Assembly (NCBI GenBank): GCA_021496505.1
Contig: CP053031.1
Coordinates: forward strand, 620,001 to 684,000
Direction of reading: 5' to 3'
From: Thermoleophilia bacterium SCSIO 60948
Lineage (GTDB): Bacteria; Actinomycetota; Thermoleophilia; Solirubrobacterales; 70-9
Length of the DNA stretch: 64,000 nt
Shown here: positions 51,705 through 61,235 of the stretch, piece by piece
Layout: the number at the start of each line of letters is the position of its first letter
Position numbering within the stretch: position 1 is the first letter of the stretch
Notes under the pieces: model-generated
What the model was told of the DNA's origin: nothing
Seen by the model: only the letters and a program-made list of their open reading frames with translations
Databases searched by the model: none
Position numbers and translations under genes: made by a program

Positions 51705-52271
51705 ATGAACATGAAGGGCAGGTCCTGGTTGTGGAGCGCGCAGAGGTATGAGGCCTTCTACGCCGCTAATGCGGACGACCTGGTTCTCTTCTTTGCCCGG
51801 CGCGTCCTCGACCCGCAGGTCGCACTCGATCTCGCGGCGGAGACGCTGGCCCAGGCGTTCGTATCGCGTCAGAGCTTCCGCGGCGATGACGACGTCGCCG
51901 CGAGATCATGGCTCTACGGGATAGCCCGACACACGCTCGCTCGCTACCTGCGGAAGGGTGCCACGGAGCGACGAGCGATCGAGAGGGTCGGAATCGACGT
52001 GCCGGCTCTATCCGAGGAAGAGCACCGTCGGGTCGAGGAGCAGGCCGGGATCGAGCCGCTTCGCGCTGCCGTGCGAGCGGCGCTCCAGACGACAAAGCCC
52101 GCGCAGCGTGACGCGCTTCGCCTGCGGGTCGTGGAGGAGCGTCCCTACCCCGAGGTCGCCGCGCTCCTGGGTGTCTCCGAGCAAACCGCACGCGCTCGCG
52201 TGTCGCGGGGGTTGCGAAGCCTCGCCGCGGCACTCGAGCTCCAAGGCCTCTCGAAGGAGGAGCTGGCATGA
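51705..52271 (+). CDS. ECF RNA polymerase sigma factor (pair 4)
   Basis: 188 aa from ATG 51705 (51675 also open). Region 2: YEAFYAANADDLVLFFARRV and ALDLAAETLAQAF; region 4: RPYPEVAALLGVSEQTARARVSRGLRSL. Same subfamily as pairs 2 and 3. Overlaps its partner by ATGA. Confidence 0.9.
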   Translation: MNMKGRSWLWSAQRYEAFYAANADDLVLFFARRVLDPQVALDLAAETLAQAFVSRQSFRGDDDVAARSWLYGIARHTLARYLRKGATERRAIERVGIDVPALSEEEHRRVEEQAGIEPLRAAVRAALQTTKPAQRDALRLRVVEERPYPEVAALLGVSEQTARARVSRGLRSLAAALELQGLSKEELA

Positions 52272-53347
52272 CCGATCCATCTTCGAAGCTGGGACTCGAG
52301 CCGATCCGTTCGCTCTCACGCCAGCTCGCCCAGGCCGCAGCTGAGGCCGAGCCGTCAGCGCCGGTGCGCCGGCCGAGTCTTCGCGCGCTCGCAATCGCAG
52401 CAGCCTGCGCGGTTGTCGCGGTCTTGACTCTGACCCCCGGCGGGCGTTCGATCGCGACAGCCGCGTTCGAGCTGATCGGTATCGGCGACGAGCCGACCGC
52501 ACCGCCGATCTCCGGCGAGGAGTCGATCGTGATCGGCTCGGGTGAGACGGCGCGCGAGTACCGCTACGAGGTCGTCGCTGAGACGGCCGGCGATGCGACC
52601 TGCGTGCGCGTCGACTTCCCCGCCGCTCCGCAGCCTCCCACCCGAGCACAGTGCATCACCGACGTAACTCGACGCGAGGACCCGAGCCGCCTACTAGGAG
52701 CGACGGTTCAGGCCGCGCCGCCCGAGTTCATGCCAGACGCGCAGTTGCTCGTCGAGGGCCTCGCACCGACCGAGGTCGCCGAGGTCGCGGTCAGCGACGG
52801 TGCGAGCGATCCTCGCAAGAGTCCTTACAGAGCGACGACGAGCGTTCTGGACGCCGAGCTAGCCCAAGAGCTCGGCGTCGCCGACCGCGCCGCGTTCTTC
52901 TTCGTTCCCCTGCCTCCCGGGGTGCTCGAGGGCACCGGACCGGGCGGCAAGACCCTCACTCAAGACTCGATCGCGAAGTCGATCTGGGGGCTTCAGCTCA
53001 CGGGCTACGACGCAGACGGACGCGAGGTCGCCTCCGGGCCGCTCAATCCTCAATTCTCGAAGGACTGGCTCGTAGGCGACCCACCGCCCGGCTTCGTTTC
53101 AGATAGCGAATGGGAGGGACGTGTCGAGTCCGACGACGATGTCTCAGGCGCCTCCGTCACTGCGGCGGACTGTCCATCGGAGGTCTCGATCCTCGAGTCT
53201 TCCGGGCTCGGACGGGGCTCATACGTCTTCGGGGGTCGCAACTGCCCGAGCGGTGCCGAGATCGAGCGCACGATCGAGACCTTCCAGGAGAATCAACTGT
53301 TCGCGGCGCGCGCGGCTCGCTACCTCGACCGCGACCTTCGCCCTTGA
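52268..53347 (+). CDS. Membrane-anchored anti-sigma-type partner (pair 4)
   Basis: 359 aa. Cytoplasmic LEPIRSLSRQLAQAAAEAE, a helix near 37-54, then TLTPGGRSIATAAFELIGIGDEP and an outer domain with four to six Cys including ATCVRVDF and CPSEVSILES. Shares the GxxExxxIGSGE(T/A)A motif with the pair 2 partner, showing common ancestry. Confidence 0.7.
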   Translation: MTDPSSKLGLEPIRSLSRQLAQAAAEAEPSAPVRRPSLRALAIAAACAVVAVLTLTPGGRSIATAAFELIGIGDEPTAPPISGEESIVIGSGETAREYRYEVVAETAGDATCVRVDFPAAPQPPTRAQCITDVTRREDPSRLLGATVQAAPPEFMPDAQLLVEGLAPTEVAEVAVSDGASDPRKSPYRATTSVLDAELAQELGVADRAAFFFVPLPPGVLEGTGPGGKTLTQDSIAKSIWGLQLTGYDADGREVASGPLNPQFSKDWLVGDPPPGFVSDSEWEGRVESDDDVSGASVTAADCPSEVSILESSGLGRGSYVFGGRNCPSGAEIERTIETFQENQLFAARAARYLDRDLRP

Positions 53348-53414
53348 CGCGCGCCTTCCTGACGCCGCAGGGCAGAGATGTGAACCGTTGTTCTGGTCGG
53401 TCGTGTAGAGAGCC

Positions 53415-53810
53415 TTGAATGTCTTTGTCAAGCAGCCGTCCCAGGTCGGTAGCCGCGCTATTCGCCGCTGCCCTAGTAGGGGCTTTCGGTACCTAGCGTT
53501 TGTCTGGAATCCGTTCTTTCGGGTGCCGCTCCTACTAATCGTGGCTCTCTTTCCGGCCGCCACGCTTCTGCGGTGGGGCTCACTCGGGACGTTCTTCATC
53601 GGTCTCGGCTTTGGTGTCGGAGGAGCGACGATTGCCGTCGGAGCCGCACTCCGCGCGAGTGCCGAGTGCCAGGGTCCGGTCCCCGCCGAATCCATACTCT
53701 CGAGCTGTCCGACGGACCCGCCTCGCGGGCGGGAGCTTCGCTTCCGCGCCGCACGGGCCCTCGCGGTGCTCTCCGTACGTCGGCGGCAACCCAGGGCGGC
53801 CCGAGGATGA
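53415..53810 (+). CDS. Small membrane protein (131 aa)
   Basis: TTG start at 53415. Hydrophobic stretches near 34-55 and 58-80 (VPLLLIVALFPAATLL, FFIGLGFGVGGATIAVG). Its TGA overlaps the ATG of the next gene (ATGA), supporting both as genes. Otherwise unrecognised. Confidence 0.45.
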   Translation: MNVFVKQPSQVGSRAIRRCPSRGFRYLAFVWNPFFRVPLLLIVALFPAATLLRWGSLGTFFIGLGFGVGGATIAVGAALRASAECQGPVPAESILSSCPTDPPRGRELRFRAARALAVLSVRRRQPRAARG

Positions 53811-54443
53811 GGTTCCCCAGACACATGCGCAGATGTGAGCCGAGAGCGGTGCGAGGACCGCTCCGGACCCACCGCCGCGCCGCGCTTGCGTGTTTCGCGT
53901 TCGCGCTGGCCCTCGCGCCCATGCTCTCACCGGCCGCCGCCAACGATCGGCCACCGCGCCGATCCGAAGCCCCCTCGGACGCTGTTGCGCCACGCGCAGA
54001 GCACGCGGAAGGGAAAGCAGGGGTCCTACTACTGGACCGAACGCCAAGGTAATGACTGCTACGGCAGTGACGCGCTATCACTGAGAGTGCTGAACCAGAG
54101 AGCGATCGTGGTCGACACGGACCGCCCGAAGATCCGGATACGAATCCGCGACCCCCGGCGCCCGCGGGTTCCGTCGCTGTATGGCTGGCAGCACTACGAC
54201 CGTCAGACCGGGCAGACGGAGGAAGACGCGTCCACCTTTCGCTTTCGACTCCGTCAGAAGCCTGGGCGACCCGTTTGGACACTTCGCGCCCGTCCTCGGA
54301 TCGAAGATCGCAACCTCTACATCAAGCTCGACGCGGAGTATCCCGATCGCGACGGCTGCATACCGCGCGGTGAGCGACAGTTCTCGGTCTGGCAGTGGCA
54401 CCTGCGGCTTCAGGCTGAAGCGCAAACGCCCCGCTTTGGCTAG
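53807..54443 (+). pseudogene. Secreted protein gene with a frameshift
   Basis: The first frame from ATG 53807 encodes a signal peptide (HRRAALACFAFALALAPMLSPAAA), while the plausible mature part (KQGSYYWTERQGNDCYGSD ... WQHYDRQTGQ ... YPDRDGCIPRGERQFSVW) is one frame away and ends at TAG 54441. The shift lies near 53990-54030, by a G/A run. Either a real pseudogene or a one-base sequence error. Mature part has paired Cys and Tyr/Trp-rich beta strands; unknown family. Confidence 0.55.
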
Positions 54444-55105
54444 TCGTCCTCGCTCGCTTTGAGCGCTCGCTCGAGCTCCGCGTCGCTATACGCGCCCGGT
54501 TCGAGATTGCCCTTGGACTTGGCGACGACTATGCGGCAGGTGTCGATGCGATCAACTTCGGGATCGTTTCCGGTCGGCGGGTTGAAAAGGAGCCGCTCGC
54601 AGTCTTCGATCAATGCCGGCGAGTCAGCTCGGCCGGCGATGTAGTTCGGCTTATTCAGCTCGCGGAGGTCGGGGAACTCGGCCTCGATCGCGGCCTCTCT
54701 TGCAGGTTTGAGGTCGCGCCGCCGAAGCTCCTCGATCGAGCCCGCGCGCTCGGCCAGACGATCGCGAACCTCTACGAACGCGCAGAGCGGAGATTCCTCG
54801 AGCTCTCGCGTCTCGCAGTCTCGAGTCAAGCTATTGGCAGTCGAAGGATCGAGCGGGTCGGAGACCACGGGGAGCGCTTCGCGGTCATCGGCGGAACCGC
54901 TGATGCTGCTTGCGATCGCGTACCCCCCGGATACCGCGACCAGGATGCCCGCCGCGATCGCGAACGATCCAAACCGGCGCCGTCGGCGAAGCCGCGCGGA
55001 CCCAGGCTGGCGGATCTCCGCTTCTAGTCGGCCCCGGGCCTCGACGACCCCGCTCTTGGGTTCTTCGGACCGGCGAAAGCGCCGCAGTCGCTCGAGCTCG
55101 TTCAT
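54440..55105 (-). CDS. Membrane-anchored anti-sigma-type partner (pair 5)
   Basis: 221 aa from ATG 55105, overlapping the sigma gene by ATGA. Cytoplasmic ELERLRRFRRSEEPKSGVV, a helix near 46-65 (FAIAAGILVAVSGGYAIA), then an outer helical domain with Cys (RDCETRELEESPLCAF, DCERLL, DTCRIV). Different outer domain from pairs 2-4. Confidence 0.7.
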   Translation of the reverse strand: MNELERLRRFRRSEEPKSGVVEARGRLEAEIRQPGSARLRRRRRFGSFAIAAGILVAVSGGYAIASSISGSADDREALPVVSDPLDPSTANSLTRDCETRELEESPLCAFVEVRDRLAERAGSIEELRRRDLKPAREAAIEAEFPDLRELNKPNYIAGRADSPALIEDCERLLFNPPTGNDPEVDRIDTCRIVVAKSKGNLEPGAYSDAELERALKASEDD

Positions 55106-55671
55106 GGAGTCCCTCCGGAAACCTCGGGGTCAGTGGCGTCTCCCGCCGGCGCCGCTTCCGCCGACAGCAGCTCTCGGAGCCGGTGGCGGGCGCGATGGAT
55201 CCGCGAGCGAACGGTGCCGACCGGAACATCAAGGGCACGGCCGACCTCCTCGTAGGTCAGCTCAGCGCACGCGAACAAGAACATGGCGTCTCGCTCTTTG
55301 CGTGAGAGCGTCGCAAGCGCCTCGGCAAGCGCGACGTCGTGGACCTCGCCAACATCGCTCTCGGTCGTTGCCTGCCCGTGTTGCGCGTAGGCGCGTAGCT
55401 CGCGTCGTTCCTTTCGCCAGTGGTGCCGGACCAGGTTGGTCGCGATTCCGAGTAGCCAGGGAACGGAGTCCTCGAAGCGGGCGTCGTAGGTCTGGCGCTT
55501 CCGAAAGGCGGTGACGAAGGTGTCGGCCGCGAGGTCGTCGGCGAGGTCTGAGTTGACTCGGCGCCCTAGGTAATCGCGAACCTTGTGGTAGTGCCGGTCG
55601 AAGATCCGCGCGAAGACCGCAGGCTCGTCAACCGAGGCCAGGATCACTTGATCGTCTGGTTCGAGCACCAC
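55102..55671 (-). CDS. ECF RNA polymerase sigma factor (pair 5)
   Basis: 189 aa from GTG 55671. Region 2: VFARIFDRHYHKVRDYLGRRV and ADDLAADTFVTAFRKR; region 4: LTYEEVGRALDVPVGTVRSRIHRARHRL. Closer to pair 1 (TF-x-TAF-x-KR) than to pairs 2-4. CCGAACTTT upstream could be an ECF -35 element. Confidence 0.9.
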   Translation of the reverse strand: MVLEPDDQVILASVDEPAVFARIFDRHYHKVRDYLGRRVNSDLADDLAADTFVTAFRKRQTYDARFEDSVPWLLGIATNLVRHHWRKERRELRAYAQHGQATTESDVGEVHDVALAEALATLSRKERDAMFLFACAELTYEEVGRALDVPVGTVRSRIHRARHRLRELLSAEAAPAGDATDPEVSGGTP

Positions 55672-55732
55672 AGTTGTATTTCCCTCAGCGCCCGGGAAAG
55701 TTCGGGTGCGTCGCGAATCGCCGGCCGCGCTC

Positions 55733-56089
55733 TTAGCTCACCGACTCGATGATCCGCCGCAGCTCTTCGTCGCGGTAGCCCTGCCGTCGAGCGAACGCGA
55801 CCAGCTCTCTGGCGCGCTCGACGAGCGCAGCATCCTCGGGCTTGCCGGTGACGCTGACGCCGCGTCCACGTCTGAACTCGAGCAAGCCCTCTTCGCGGAG
55901 GATCCGAAGGGCCCGCAGGACGGTGTTCTTGTTGACCTCAAGCACGGCGGCGATGTCCTTCGCCGGCGGCAGGCGCTCGCCCGGACCCGCCTCGCCCTCG
56001 GCGATCGACCGGCGGATGGCTGCGGCTACCTGTTCGTGGAGGTCGCCTGCCGACCGGTCTAGATTGACATCGAGCATGGTGCTATGCAT
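55733..56089 (-). CDS. YtrA-like GntR transcriptional repressor
   Basis: 118 aa: N-terminal winged helix with LHEQVAAAIRRSIAEGEAGP, GERLPPAKDIAAVLEVNKNTVLRALRIL and GLLEFRRGRGVSV, then only a short helical tail, the size of the YtrA subfamily. ATG 56089 lies inside the CTATGCATAG operator with a TACTAT box just upstream, so the mRNA may be leaderless and autoregulated. MLDVNL (56077) is an alternative start. Divergent from the gene at 56104. Confidence 0.88.
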   Translation of the reverse strand: MHSTMLDVNLDRSAGDLHEQVAAAIRRSIAEGEAGPGERLPPAKDIAAVLEVNKNTVLRALRILREEGLLEFRRGRGVSVTGKPEDAALVERARELVAFARRQGYRDEELRRIIESVS

Positions 56090-56091
56090 AG
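56082..56091. promoter_or_regulatory. GntR operator copy B
   Basis: CTATGCATAG, a perfect 10-bp palindrome overlapping the repressor start and lying just before the divergent gene, ideal to shut both. Its 36-nt context is duplicated at 49546-49581. Confidence 0.65.
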
Positions 56092-56103
56092 TAGCTCCAT
56101 CAG

Positions 56104-56844
56104 ATGGCGACGCAAGTCGGAGAACGACACGCAGCCGAAGAGCGCGATCGCGACGCCGCAGAGCTCGAGGCGGTCATTCGCGAGGCAAAGGCGCGCTCGC
56201 GGCGCAGGCGTCTGAGGCTTTGGGCGGGTTTGCTCGCGGGCGGAGCGATCGCCACCATCGTTGCGCTTTGGGCCGTGGATGGGCCGGCGAACGATCGTGC
56301 GCCGTCTGGCCCTGCGCCGACTTCTTCGGCGGCGGGCGGCTGCTCGAGCGGCGTACCTCCGACTGATCGCCCGACTGCCGCCACCTCCGGCAGCTCGACC
56401 TACTCGCTGAGCCGTGAGGCTCGAACGAGGTGGCCTGGAGACTTCGGAGGCGTATGGCGGGGCAGCCTTCGTCGGGATGCGCCGATCTACGTGGCCTTCA
56501 CCTGTCGGGCGGAGGAGCGAGTAGAGCGCCTGGCGGAGTCGTTCCCTCAGCCAAATCGGCTCGAGGCCCGCACCGTTGATGTGCCTCTCGCGTCGCTCAA
56601 TAGTGTCCGCGACGAGATCAACGAGGACACCGAGATGCCCCGCTCCCTGCGTCCCAACGGGATACCGGGCCACGTATCCGCGCTCTACACGCACTCGAAG
56701 GGGAACTTCGTGAACGTCGGCATTGAGCAGCCGACGCCCGAGCTCAAGCGCAGCTTCCGCGCGGCGTACGGACCGACGGTTCGAGTGAGAGACCGGCGAG
56801 AGCAGTTCTTCCCATCTGAGCGCGGCGCCCTCTCGCCGCGATGA
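56104..56844 (+). CDS. Single-pass membrane protein under GntR control
   Basis: 246 aa. HAAEERDRDAAELEAVIREA cytoplasmic helix nearly identical to that of the gene at 49588, helix near 38-58, outer domain with two Cys near 80 and 137 (GGCSSGVPP, FTCRAEER). Outer domain not recognised. Starts 14 nt from the divergent repressor start. Confidence 0.65.
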   Translation: MATQVGERHAAEERDRDAAELEAVIREAKARSRRRRLRLWAGLLAGGAIATIVALWAVDGPANDRAPSGPAPTSSAAGGCSSGVPPTDRPTAATSGSSTYSLSREARTRWPGDFGGVWRGSLRRDAPIYVAFTCRAEERVERLAESFPQPNRLEARTVDVPLASLNSVRDEINEDTEMPRSLRPNGIPGHVSALYTHSKGNFVNVGIEQPTPELKRSFRAAYGPTVRVRDRREQFFPSERGALSPR

Positions 56845-56848
56845 GCCC

Positions 56849-57754
56849 TTGAAGGTCGACGACATACGAACACGCGTTGAGGGGGTCGACCCCGAGTCGG
56901 AGCTCGAAGCCGTGATCCGCGAGGCTCGCCGACGAGCTCAACGCCGGCGAGCTGGCATCGCAGCGATGGCCGTCTCCGCGGCTTGCGCTCTCGGATGGTT
57001 CCTCATCGACGGGGGCTCGCGAGATTCGGAACCGCCGCCTCCTACCGGCGATCCAAAAGAAGTGGTCGAAGCCGCAGGCGCCTCGACCTTCGCTCGAGAC
57101 GCGCTTCGCATCCGGATATCGGTCGACGGTCCCGATGACGACTGGACCGGTGAGGGGATCATCGACCCGGGTTCCGGTCGTTTCCGACTGGCGCTCGAGC
57201 CCGCGGGGGCGATCAGCGGCTTTACGAGGATCGTCGGCCGCCGTGGCACCGGTTTTGACTCGACGTTCGGGGTGACCCCTCCGGGTGAGTTCGGGGGCGC
57301 GAACGACGAGCGCTGCTGGTTCAACACCCACAACCCAATCGGCTACTTCGGCTCTACGGCGAGCGCCGAGGAGAGCGTTCGCGCGACCGGTTCGATACTC
57401 GAGAGCCTCGAGTCCGAGACGCTCGCTGCCACCGGTGCCGGACCCGACTTCGGGGTCCGACTGGCACCCTCGGCCGCTTCGCCTCGTCCGCCGGCCGGCG
57501 AGGCCAATCGCCGGGTCTGGGGCGCCCGCCGGCTCTTAGGACGGATCGAGGGCCCAATCGAGGTTCGGGCCGCCGCGAGCGGCGAGGTAGCCGGCATGAA
57601 CTTCGTGGTGCCGCCTTCGAAACCGGTGCTCCAACGTATGCGGCAACAACCGGAGAAGTTCGATCGGCCGTTGTCGAGTTCGATTGCAGTCTCGCTTGCT
57701 CCGTCGCCGAAGGCGCTAACCCTCCGTCGACCCGATTGCTTCGCGATCGAGTGA
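56849..57754 (+). CDS. Single-pass membrane protein, paralogue of the upstream gene's N-terminus
   Basis: 301 aa from TTG 56849, 4 nt after the preceding stop. SELEAVIREARRRAQRRR helix as in the two genes above, transmembrane segment near 34-52, then an outer beta-rich domain (VEAAGASTFARDALRIRISVDG ... GSGRFRLALEP) of LolA/LppX-like appearance. Role unknown. Confidence 0.6.
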   Translation: MKVDDIRTRVEGVDPESELEAVIREARRRAQRRRAGIAAMAVSAACALGWFLIDGGSRDSEPPPPTGDPKEVVEAAGASTFARDALRIRISVDGPDDDWTGEGIIDPGSGRFRLALEPAGAISGFTRIVGRRGTGFDSTFGVTPPGEFGGANDERCWFNTHNPIGYFGSTASAEESVRATGSILESLESETLAATGAGPDFGVRLAPSAASPRPPAGEANRRVWGARRLLGRIEGPIEVRAAASGEVAGMNFVVPPSKPVLQRMRQQPEKFDRPLSSSIAVSLAPSPKALTLRRPDCFAIE

Positions 57755-57938
57755 GTAGCGCGACTGGATCGCCCGGCTCGAGCCCGGTGCTAGCGGGGGA
57801 CCGGACCTCGACGAGCGGACCACGCGATTGCCACGGCAGGGCGAGAGCTAGCAATCGTTGCGCGCCGTGTCCTGGGCGGTCCGAACTCGGCCATCGCGAG
57901 GGCTCGACGGAGTGGACTCCTGAGTCCATACTTGGTCC

Positions 57939-58445
57939 GTGGTCGCCCTCCGACGTCTCGGTCTGGTCGCTGGTCTGGCCCTGAGCGCCTTGGCCGCGGC
58001 CTGCAGCGACGAGTCCACCTCGGATCCAGAGCCCGAGGCGCAGGTTCGCGCCGTGGTCGCCGACTACTACGCAGCGCTGTTCGCTTCCGATGGTGCGGCG
58101 GCTTGCGAAACGCTCAGCGCTGAGGGACGGGAGCGGGTCGTTGTGGCCGCGGATCGAACGCCACGTTTCCCGTCCGTCGACAGTTGCGAGGAGATGTTCG
58201 ACCGACTCTGGACGGGGACCGGTTACGCGCCGAGGGGCCAAGCCGAGATCGATCAGTTGGTCGACGAGATCCGAAGCGGGGAAGCAGATGCCTTCGCGGT
58301 CCAGATCGACGGCGACGAAGCCAGCGTCGGCCCTGGCACGACGCAAGCCATCGAGATCCCGCTCACCTACGTAGAGGGTCAGTGGTTGATTGACAACGGG
58401 CTAGACCCACTCTTCGACTTCGGGATCGACGACCTACCGCGCTAG
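57939..58445 (+). CDS. Lipoprotein with NTF2/SnoaL-like domain
   Basis: 168 aa from GTG 57939. Lipobox AAAC near 22. QVRAVVADYYAALFASDGAAACETLS and the C-terminal EIPLTYVEGQWLIDNGL fit the cone-shaped NTF2-like fold seen in many actinobacterial lipoproteins. Outer-membrane-face localisation inferred. Confidence 0.68.
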   Translation: MVALRRLGLVAGLALSALAAACSDESTSDPEPEAQVRAVVADYYAALFASDGAAACETLSAEGRERVVVAADRTPRFPSVDSCEEMFDRLWTGTGYAPRGQAEIDQLVDEIRSGEADAFAVQIDGDEASVGPGTTQAIEIPLTYVEGQWLIDNGLDPLFDFGIDDLPR

Positions 58446-58488
58446 CGCCTCCGCCGTGGGCGTTTTGGTGCTGACCCGTGAGGAGCCG

Positions 58489-59643
58489 CTACTCGATCCG
58501 TTTCACCGCGGCGCGAAGGTTCTCGTCGTGCCTTCCCGTTCCACGCGCGAAGAGCGCGAAGGTCCGATCACCGGTTGACACCACATCGAGGTCGCCGGGG
58601 AAGCTCGTCCGCCCTGAATAGATCAGCTCGGGCTCGGGTGCAATGCCCGGCTCGAGCTTCGCTACGAGCACACGGGTATCAAACGCCTTGCGGCGGTACG
58701 CGTGCTGCTGCCAGATCGCCCAGGACTGACCAGCGGCGGTCAGCGCCACCGCGCCTTGGGCGTTCCCGGGTCCGCGGTTGAGTACGCGAGACCCGAACCG
58801 CTTCCAGCGCTCCCCGCGGGTCGCGAATACGGAGAACGCCCACGGCTTCGGGTTGACGTTCGTGCTCGCCATCAGGATCGCCTCGCCCGCAACGATCGCG
58901 CCCGATGTGCTGGGTCCGAAGCCATCCTTCAGATTCGGAGTGATCGGCTCCCATGAGTCGCCCGATAGCCCGATGACGTAGTGCGAGCCGCGGCGTCCCT
59001 GATCGAAGACATCGATCGCAGGTGGCCCAGTGGCCGTTTGGGCGAGGTTGATGATCGACGGGGGAAAGACGGCGGTGGGCGTTGCGGTCGGTAGACCCTC
59101 GGCGGGAATGGTGTAGACCCGGGCGCGGGACAACCGGCGCCCGCGCTCTTCAGCACTTCCGATCGTGTTCGACGGGTATCGGTAGAGCAGGGCGGAGAGC
59201 TCGCCGTCCTGGCTTCTGAGGTCGTTCAGGTAGGCACCCTCGAACCCGACGTCAGGCAGGCGCTCGATCCATTCCCCGTTCTCGAGGCACAGGACCGACG
59301 GATCGCCGCTTGGGCGCGTCAGCCCGACGCATGGAAGCTCGTCGGAGAGCGACGCGGCCTCGATCGTGTAGCCGTCGTCTATCGCGCCCGGAATCGGCGG
59401 CGCAGGTTCCCAGCTCGACCCCACTCGGAGAAAGGCTCGTACGCGGACCGGGGCCGACGGTCCGGTTCGGCCCGAGGTGAAGAGCCACAGATCGTCGCCG
59501 ACGTCGGTGAGAGCGGCGGCCCGGTCGTCGGCAAACCTTCCGGGCCGGGTGTCGGCGTCGGCCTCGGTCTCCCAGCCCGGGGCGGTCACCGGCAGGAGGG
59601 CGGTTAGCGCCGCGAAGAACAGAATGCTCAAGGTTCTTTGCAT
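58489..59643 (-). CDS. Secreted beta-propeller-like protein
   Basis: 384 aa from ATG 59643. Signal peptide, then repeated blade-like strands (LTDVGDDLWLFTSGRTGP, SWAIWQQHAYRR, VVSTGDRTFALFARGTG). No catalytic residues noted. Divergent from the lipoprotein at 59716 over a 72-nt gap. Confidence 0.65.
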   Translation of the reverse strand: MQRTLSILFFAALTALLPVTAPGWETEADADTRPGRFADDRAAALTDVGDDLWLFTSGRTGPSAPVRVRAFLRVGSSWEPAPPIPGAIDDGYTIEAASLSDELPCVGLTRPSGDPSVLCLENGEWIERLPDVGFEGAYLNDLRSQDGELSALLYRYPSNTIGSAEERGRRLSRARVYTIPAEGLPTATPTAVFPPSIINLAQTATGPPAIDVFDQGRRGSHYVIGLSGDSWEPITPNLKDGFGPSTSGAIVAGEAILMASTNVNPKPWAFSVFATRGERWKRFGSRVLNRGPGNAQGAVALTAAGQSWAIWQQHAYRRKAFDTRVLVAKLEPGIAPEPELIYSGRTSFPGDLDVVSTGDRTFALFARGTGRHDENLRAAVKRIE

Positions 59644-59715
59644 CAACGGATCTTACTTGCGCGAGCGTTACCAGATGGACGGGACCTCGATGCGGCCGCG
59701 TGGCGTAGTCCTTAC

Positions 59716-60750
59716 ATGGGTGGTGCGTTCAGAGTCGTTCCTCGACTGCTCTGCCTGGCGATCGTCTGCGTCCTCCCAGCGGTCGGATGCGGCCGGTCCT
59801 CACCGACAAGTGCACCAGTCGAAGTTGACTCCGATCGGGTCCTTCTCGCCGGCAGCGGCGAGATGTGGATCCTCGATACGGCCACGGGTGAGACCGGGCA
59901 CCTGCGCGTCCCGGCGCTCGGCGCGGGCGACCCCGAGCGAAGGATCCTTGCGAGCGATGGCCGCCTGGCACTCTGGAACTTCGACATCTCCGTCGCAAGC
60001 GCCGCGCACCCGCGCTCGAGTGCGGAGCGAGTCGCGAGGGGGAGCTGGATCATGGTGCCGGGCGGCTCGCCGGAGTCGTTCTGGGTCGGCTACCTCGCGC
60101 CGGATGCGACCGCTTACGACCGCAAGCTCGGCGAGCTGCGCGAGTACGACTTCCTGGGCAACGTCCTCGACCGCGGCGTGGAGCCGCCGGGCGGAAAGTG
60201 GCCGGTAGCCGGCATGCAGAGCGGCCTGCTTTTCTGGGCCGGCGGAGAGGTCTTCCTCTGGGATCCGGGGACCGAGCGGGTGGTGAGGAGCTACTCGGAG
60301 AGCGAGCTCGGCGCGCCAGGTCCTGTCTCGGGGGACCTCGTGGCGTCTTGCCTCCGAGAGCCCTGTCCGCGGTTGCGAGTCACGGACTTCGGCTCCGGTG
60401 CTTCCCGATACTTTCGCGCGCCCACAGACCGCAGCTTCCAGGAGTGGGATGCGGCCTTTAGTCCGGACCGCACGCTTCTCGCCGTCGCCGTCGGCGGGCC
60501 AGACGACTCGTGGCCCAAGAAGGCCTCGATGGGGATCCTCGACCTTCGCTCGGGACGGCTGAGCCTCGTTCCGCGCTCGGGCGCCGGCGGGTACCGCTAC
60601 ATCCGCTGGTCGCCCGACGGGGACTCCGTGTACTTCTCCGGCGGCGAGATCAAAGAGCGCCGCTACGTGAAGCGCTACGAGCTCGGCGATGAGCGCGCCG
60701 AGCTTCTGTACGCCGGTCGCGGCGACTTCTACGACATGGCGATCGATTGA
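59716..60750 (+). CDS. TolB-like WD40/PD40 beta-propeller lipoprotein
   Basis: 344 aa from ATG 59716. Lipobox VGC near 23. Propeller motifs FSPDRTLLAVAVGG and IRWSPDGDSVYFSGG near the C terminus are PD40-type blades. GTGGCGTAGTCC directly upstream suggests a leaderless promoter. Overlaps the next gene's start (TTGA). Confidence 0.72.
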   Translation: MGGAFRVVPRLLCLAIVCVLPAVGCGRSSPTSAPVEVDSDRVLLAGSGEMWILDTATGETGHLRVPALGAGDPERRILASDGRLALWNFDISVASAAHPRSSAERVARGSWIMVPGGSPESFWVGYLAPDATAYDRKLGELREYDFLGNVLDRGVEPPGGKWPVAGMQSGLLFWAGGEVFLWDPGTERVVRSYSESELGAPGPVSGDLVASCLREPCPRLRVTDFGSGASRYFRAPTDRSFQEWDAAFSPDRTLLAVAVGGPDDSWPKKASMGILDLRSGRLSLVPRSGAGGYRYIRWSPDGDSVYFSGGEIKERRYVKRYELGDERAELLYAGRGDFYDMAID

Positions 60751-61235
60751 GCGCCGTGCGCCGGCATGGACGCATCGGAAGCGCGCTGACCCTCGCGCTC
60801 TGCGTGTTGCTCGCGGGTTGTGAGTCCCAGGGCGCACCGCCTGCGCCGCAGGCATCGACGCAGCCTGTCTACCGCCTACAGGTCTGCTGGGGTCCGAACG
60901 CGCTCGCCACGAACCTCGGCGAGCCAGCCGGTTCGGTCTACGGACCGTGGCGACGTCGCTCGATCGAACCAGCGTGGTTTGGCGAGGCTGAGCTGCGCCA
61001 CTCCATCCGCGGGTCCGTTCTCCTGATGCTCAGGCACGACTGGCGCGAGCTGCTCGAGGGAGGAGCAAGCGGCGCCGAGCAGGTTGTCGCGGAAGGTCGT
61101 GAAGCGGCGGCTGACCTGCTCGCGAACCCGTCCGTCTTTCGCCGTCGCGGAACGCTTCGCGACACCTTCGCCGAAGCGCAGGCGACGGCGACCGAGCTCG
61201 GGTTCTCGACCTGCACGCTAAACCGCGAACCCTGA
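60747..61235 (+). CDS. Small lipoprotein, unknown
   Basis: 162 aa from TTG 60747 overlapping the preceding stop (GTG 60756 is an alternative). Lipobox LLAGC near 24. Mature part has QVCWGPN and FSTCTLN, a likely disulphide, and a helical middle. Unknown function. Confidence 0.6.
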   Translation: MSAVRRHGRIGSALTLALCVLLAGCESQGAPPAPQASTQPVYRLQVCWGPNALATNLGEPAGSVYGPWRRRSIEPAWFGEAELRHSIRGSVLLMLRHDWRELLEGGASGAEQVVAEGREAAADLLANPSVFRRRGTLRDTFAEAQATATELGFSTCTLNREP

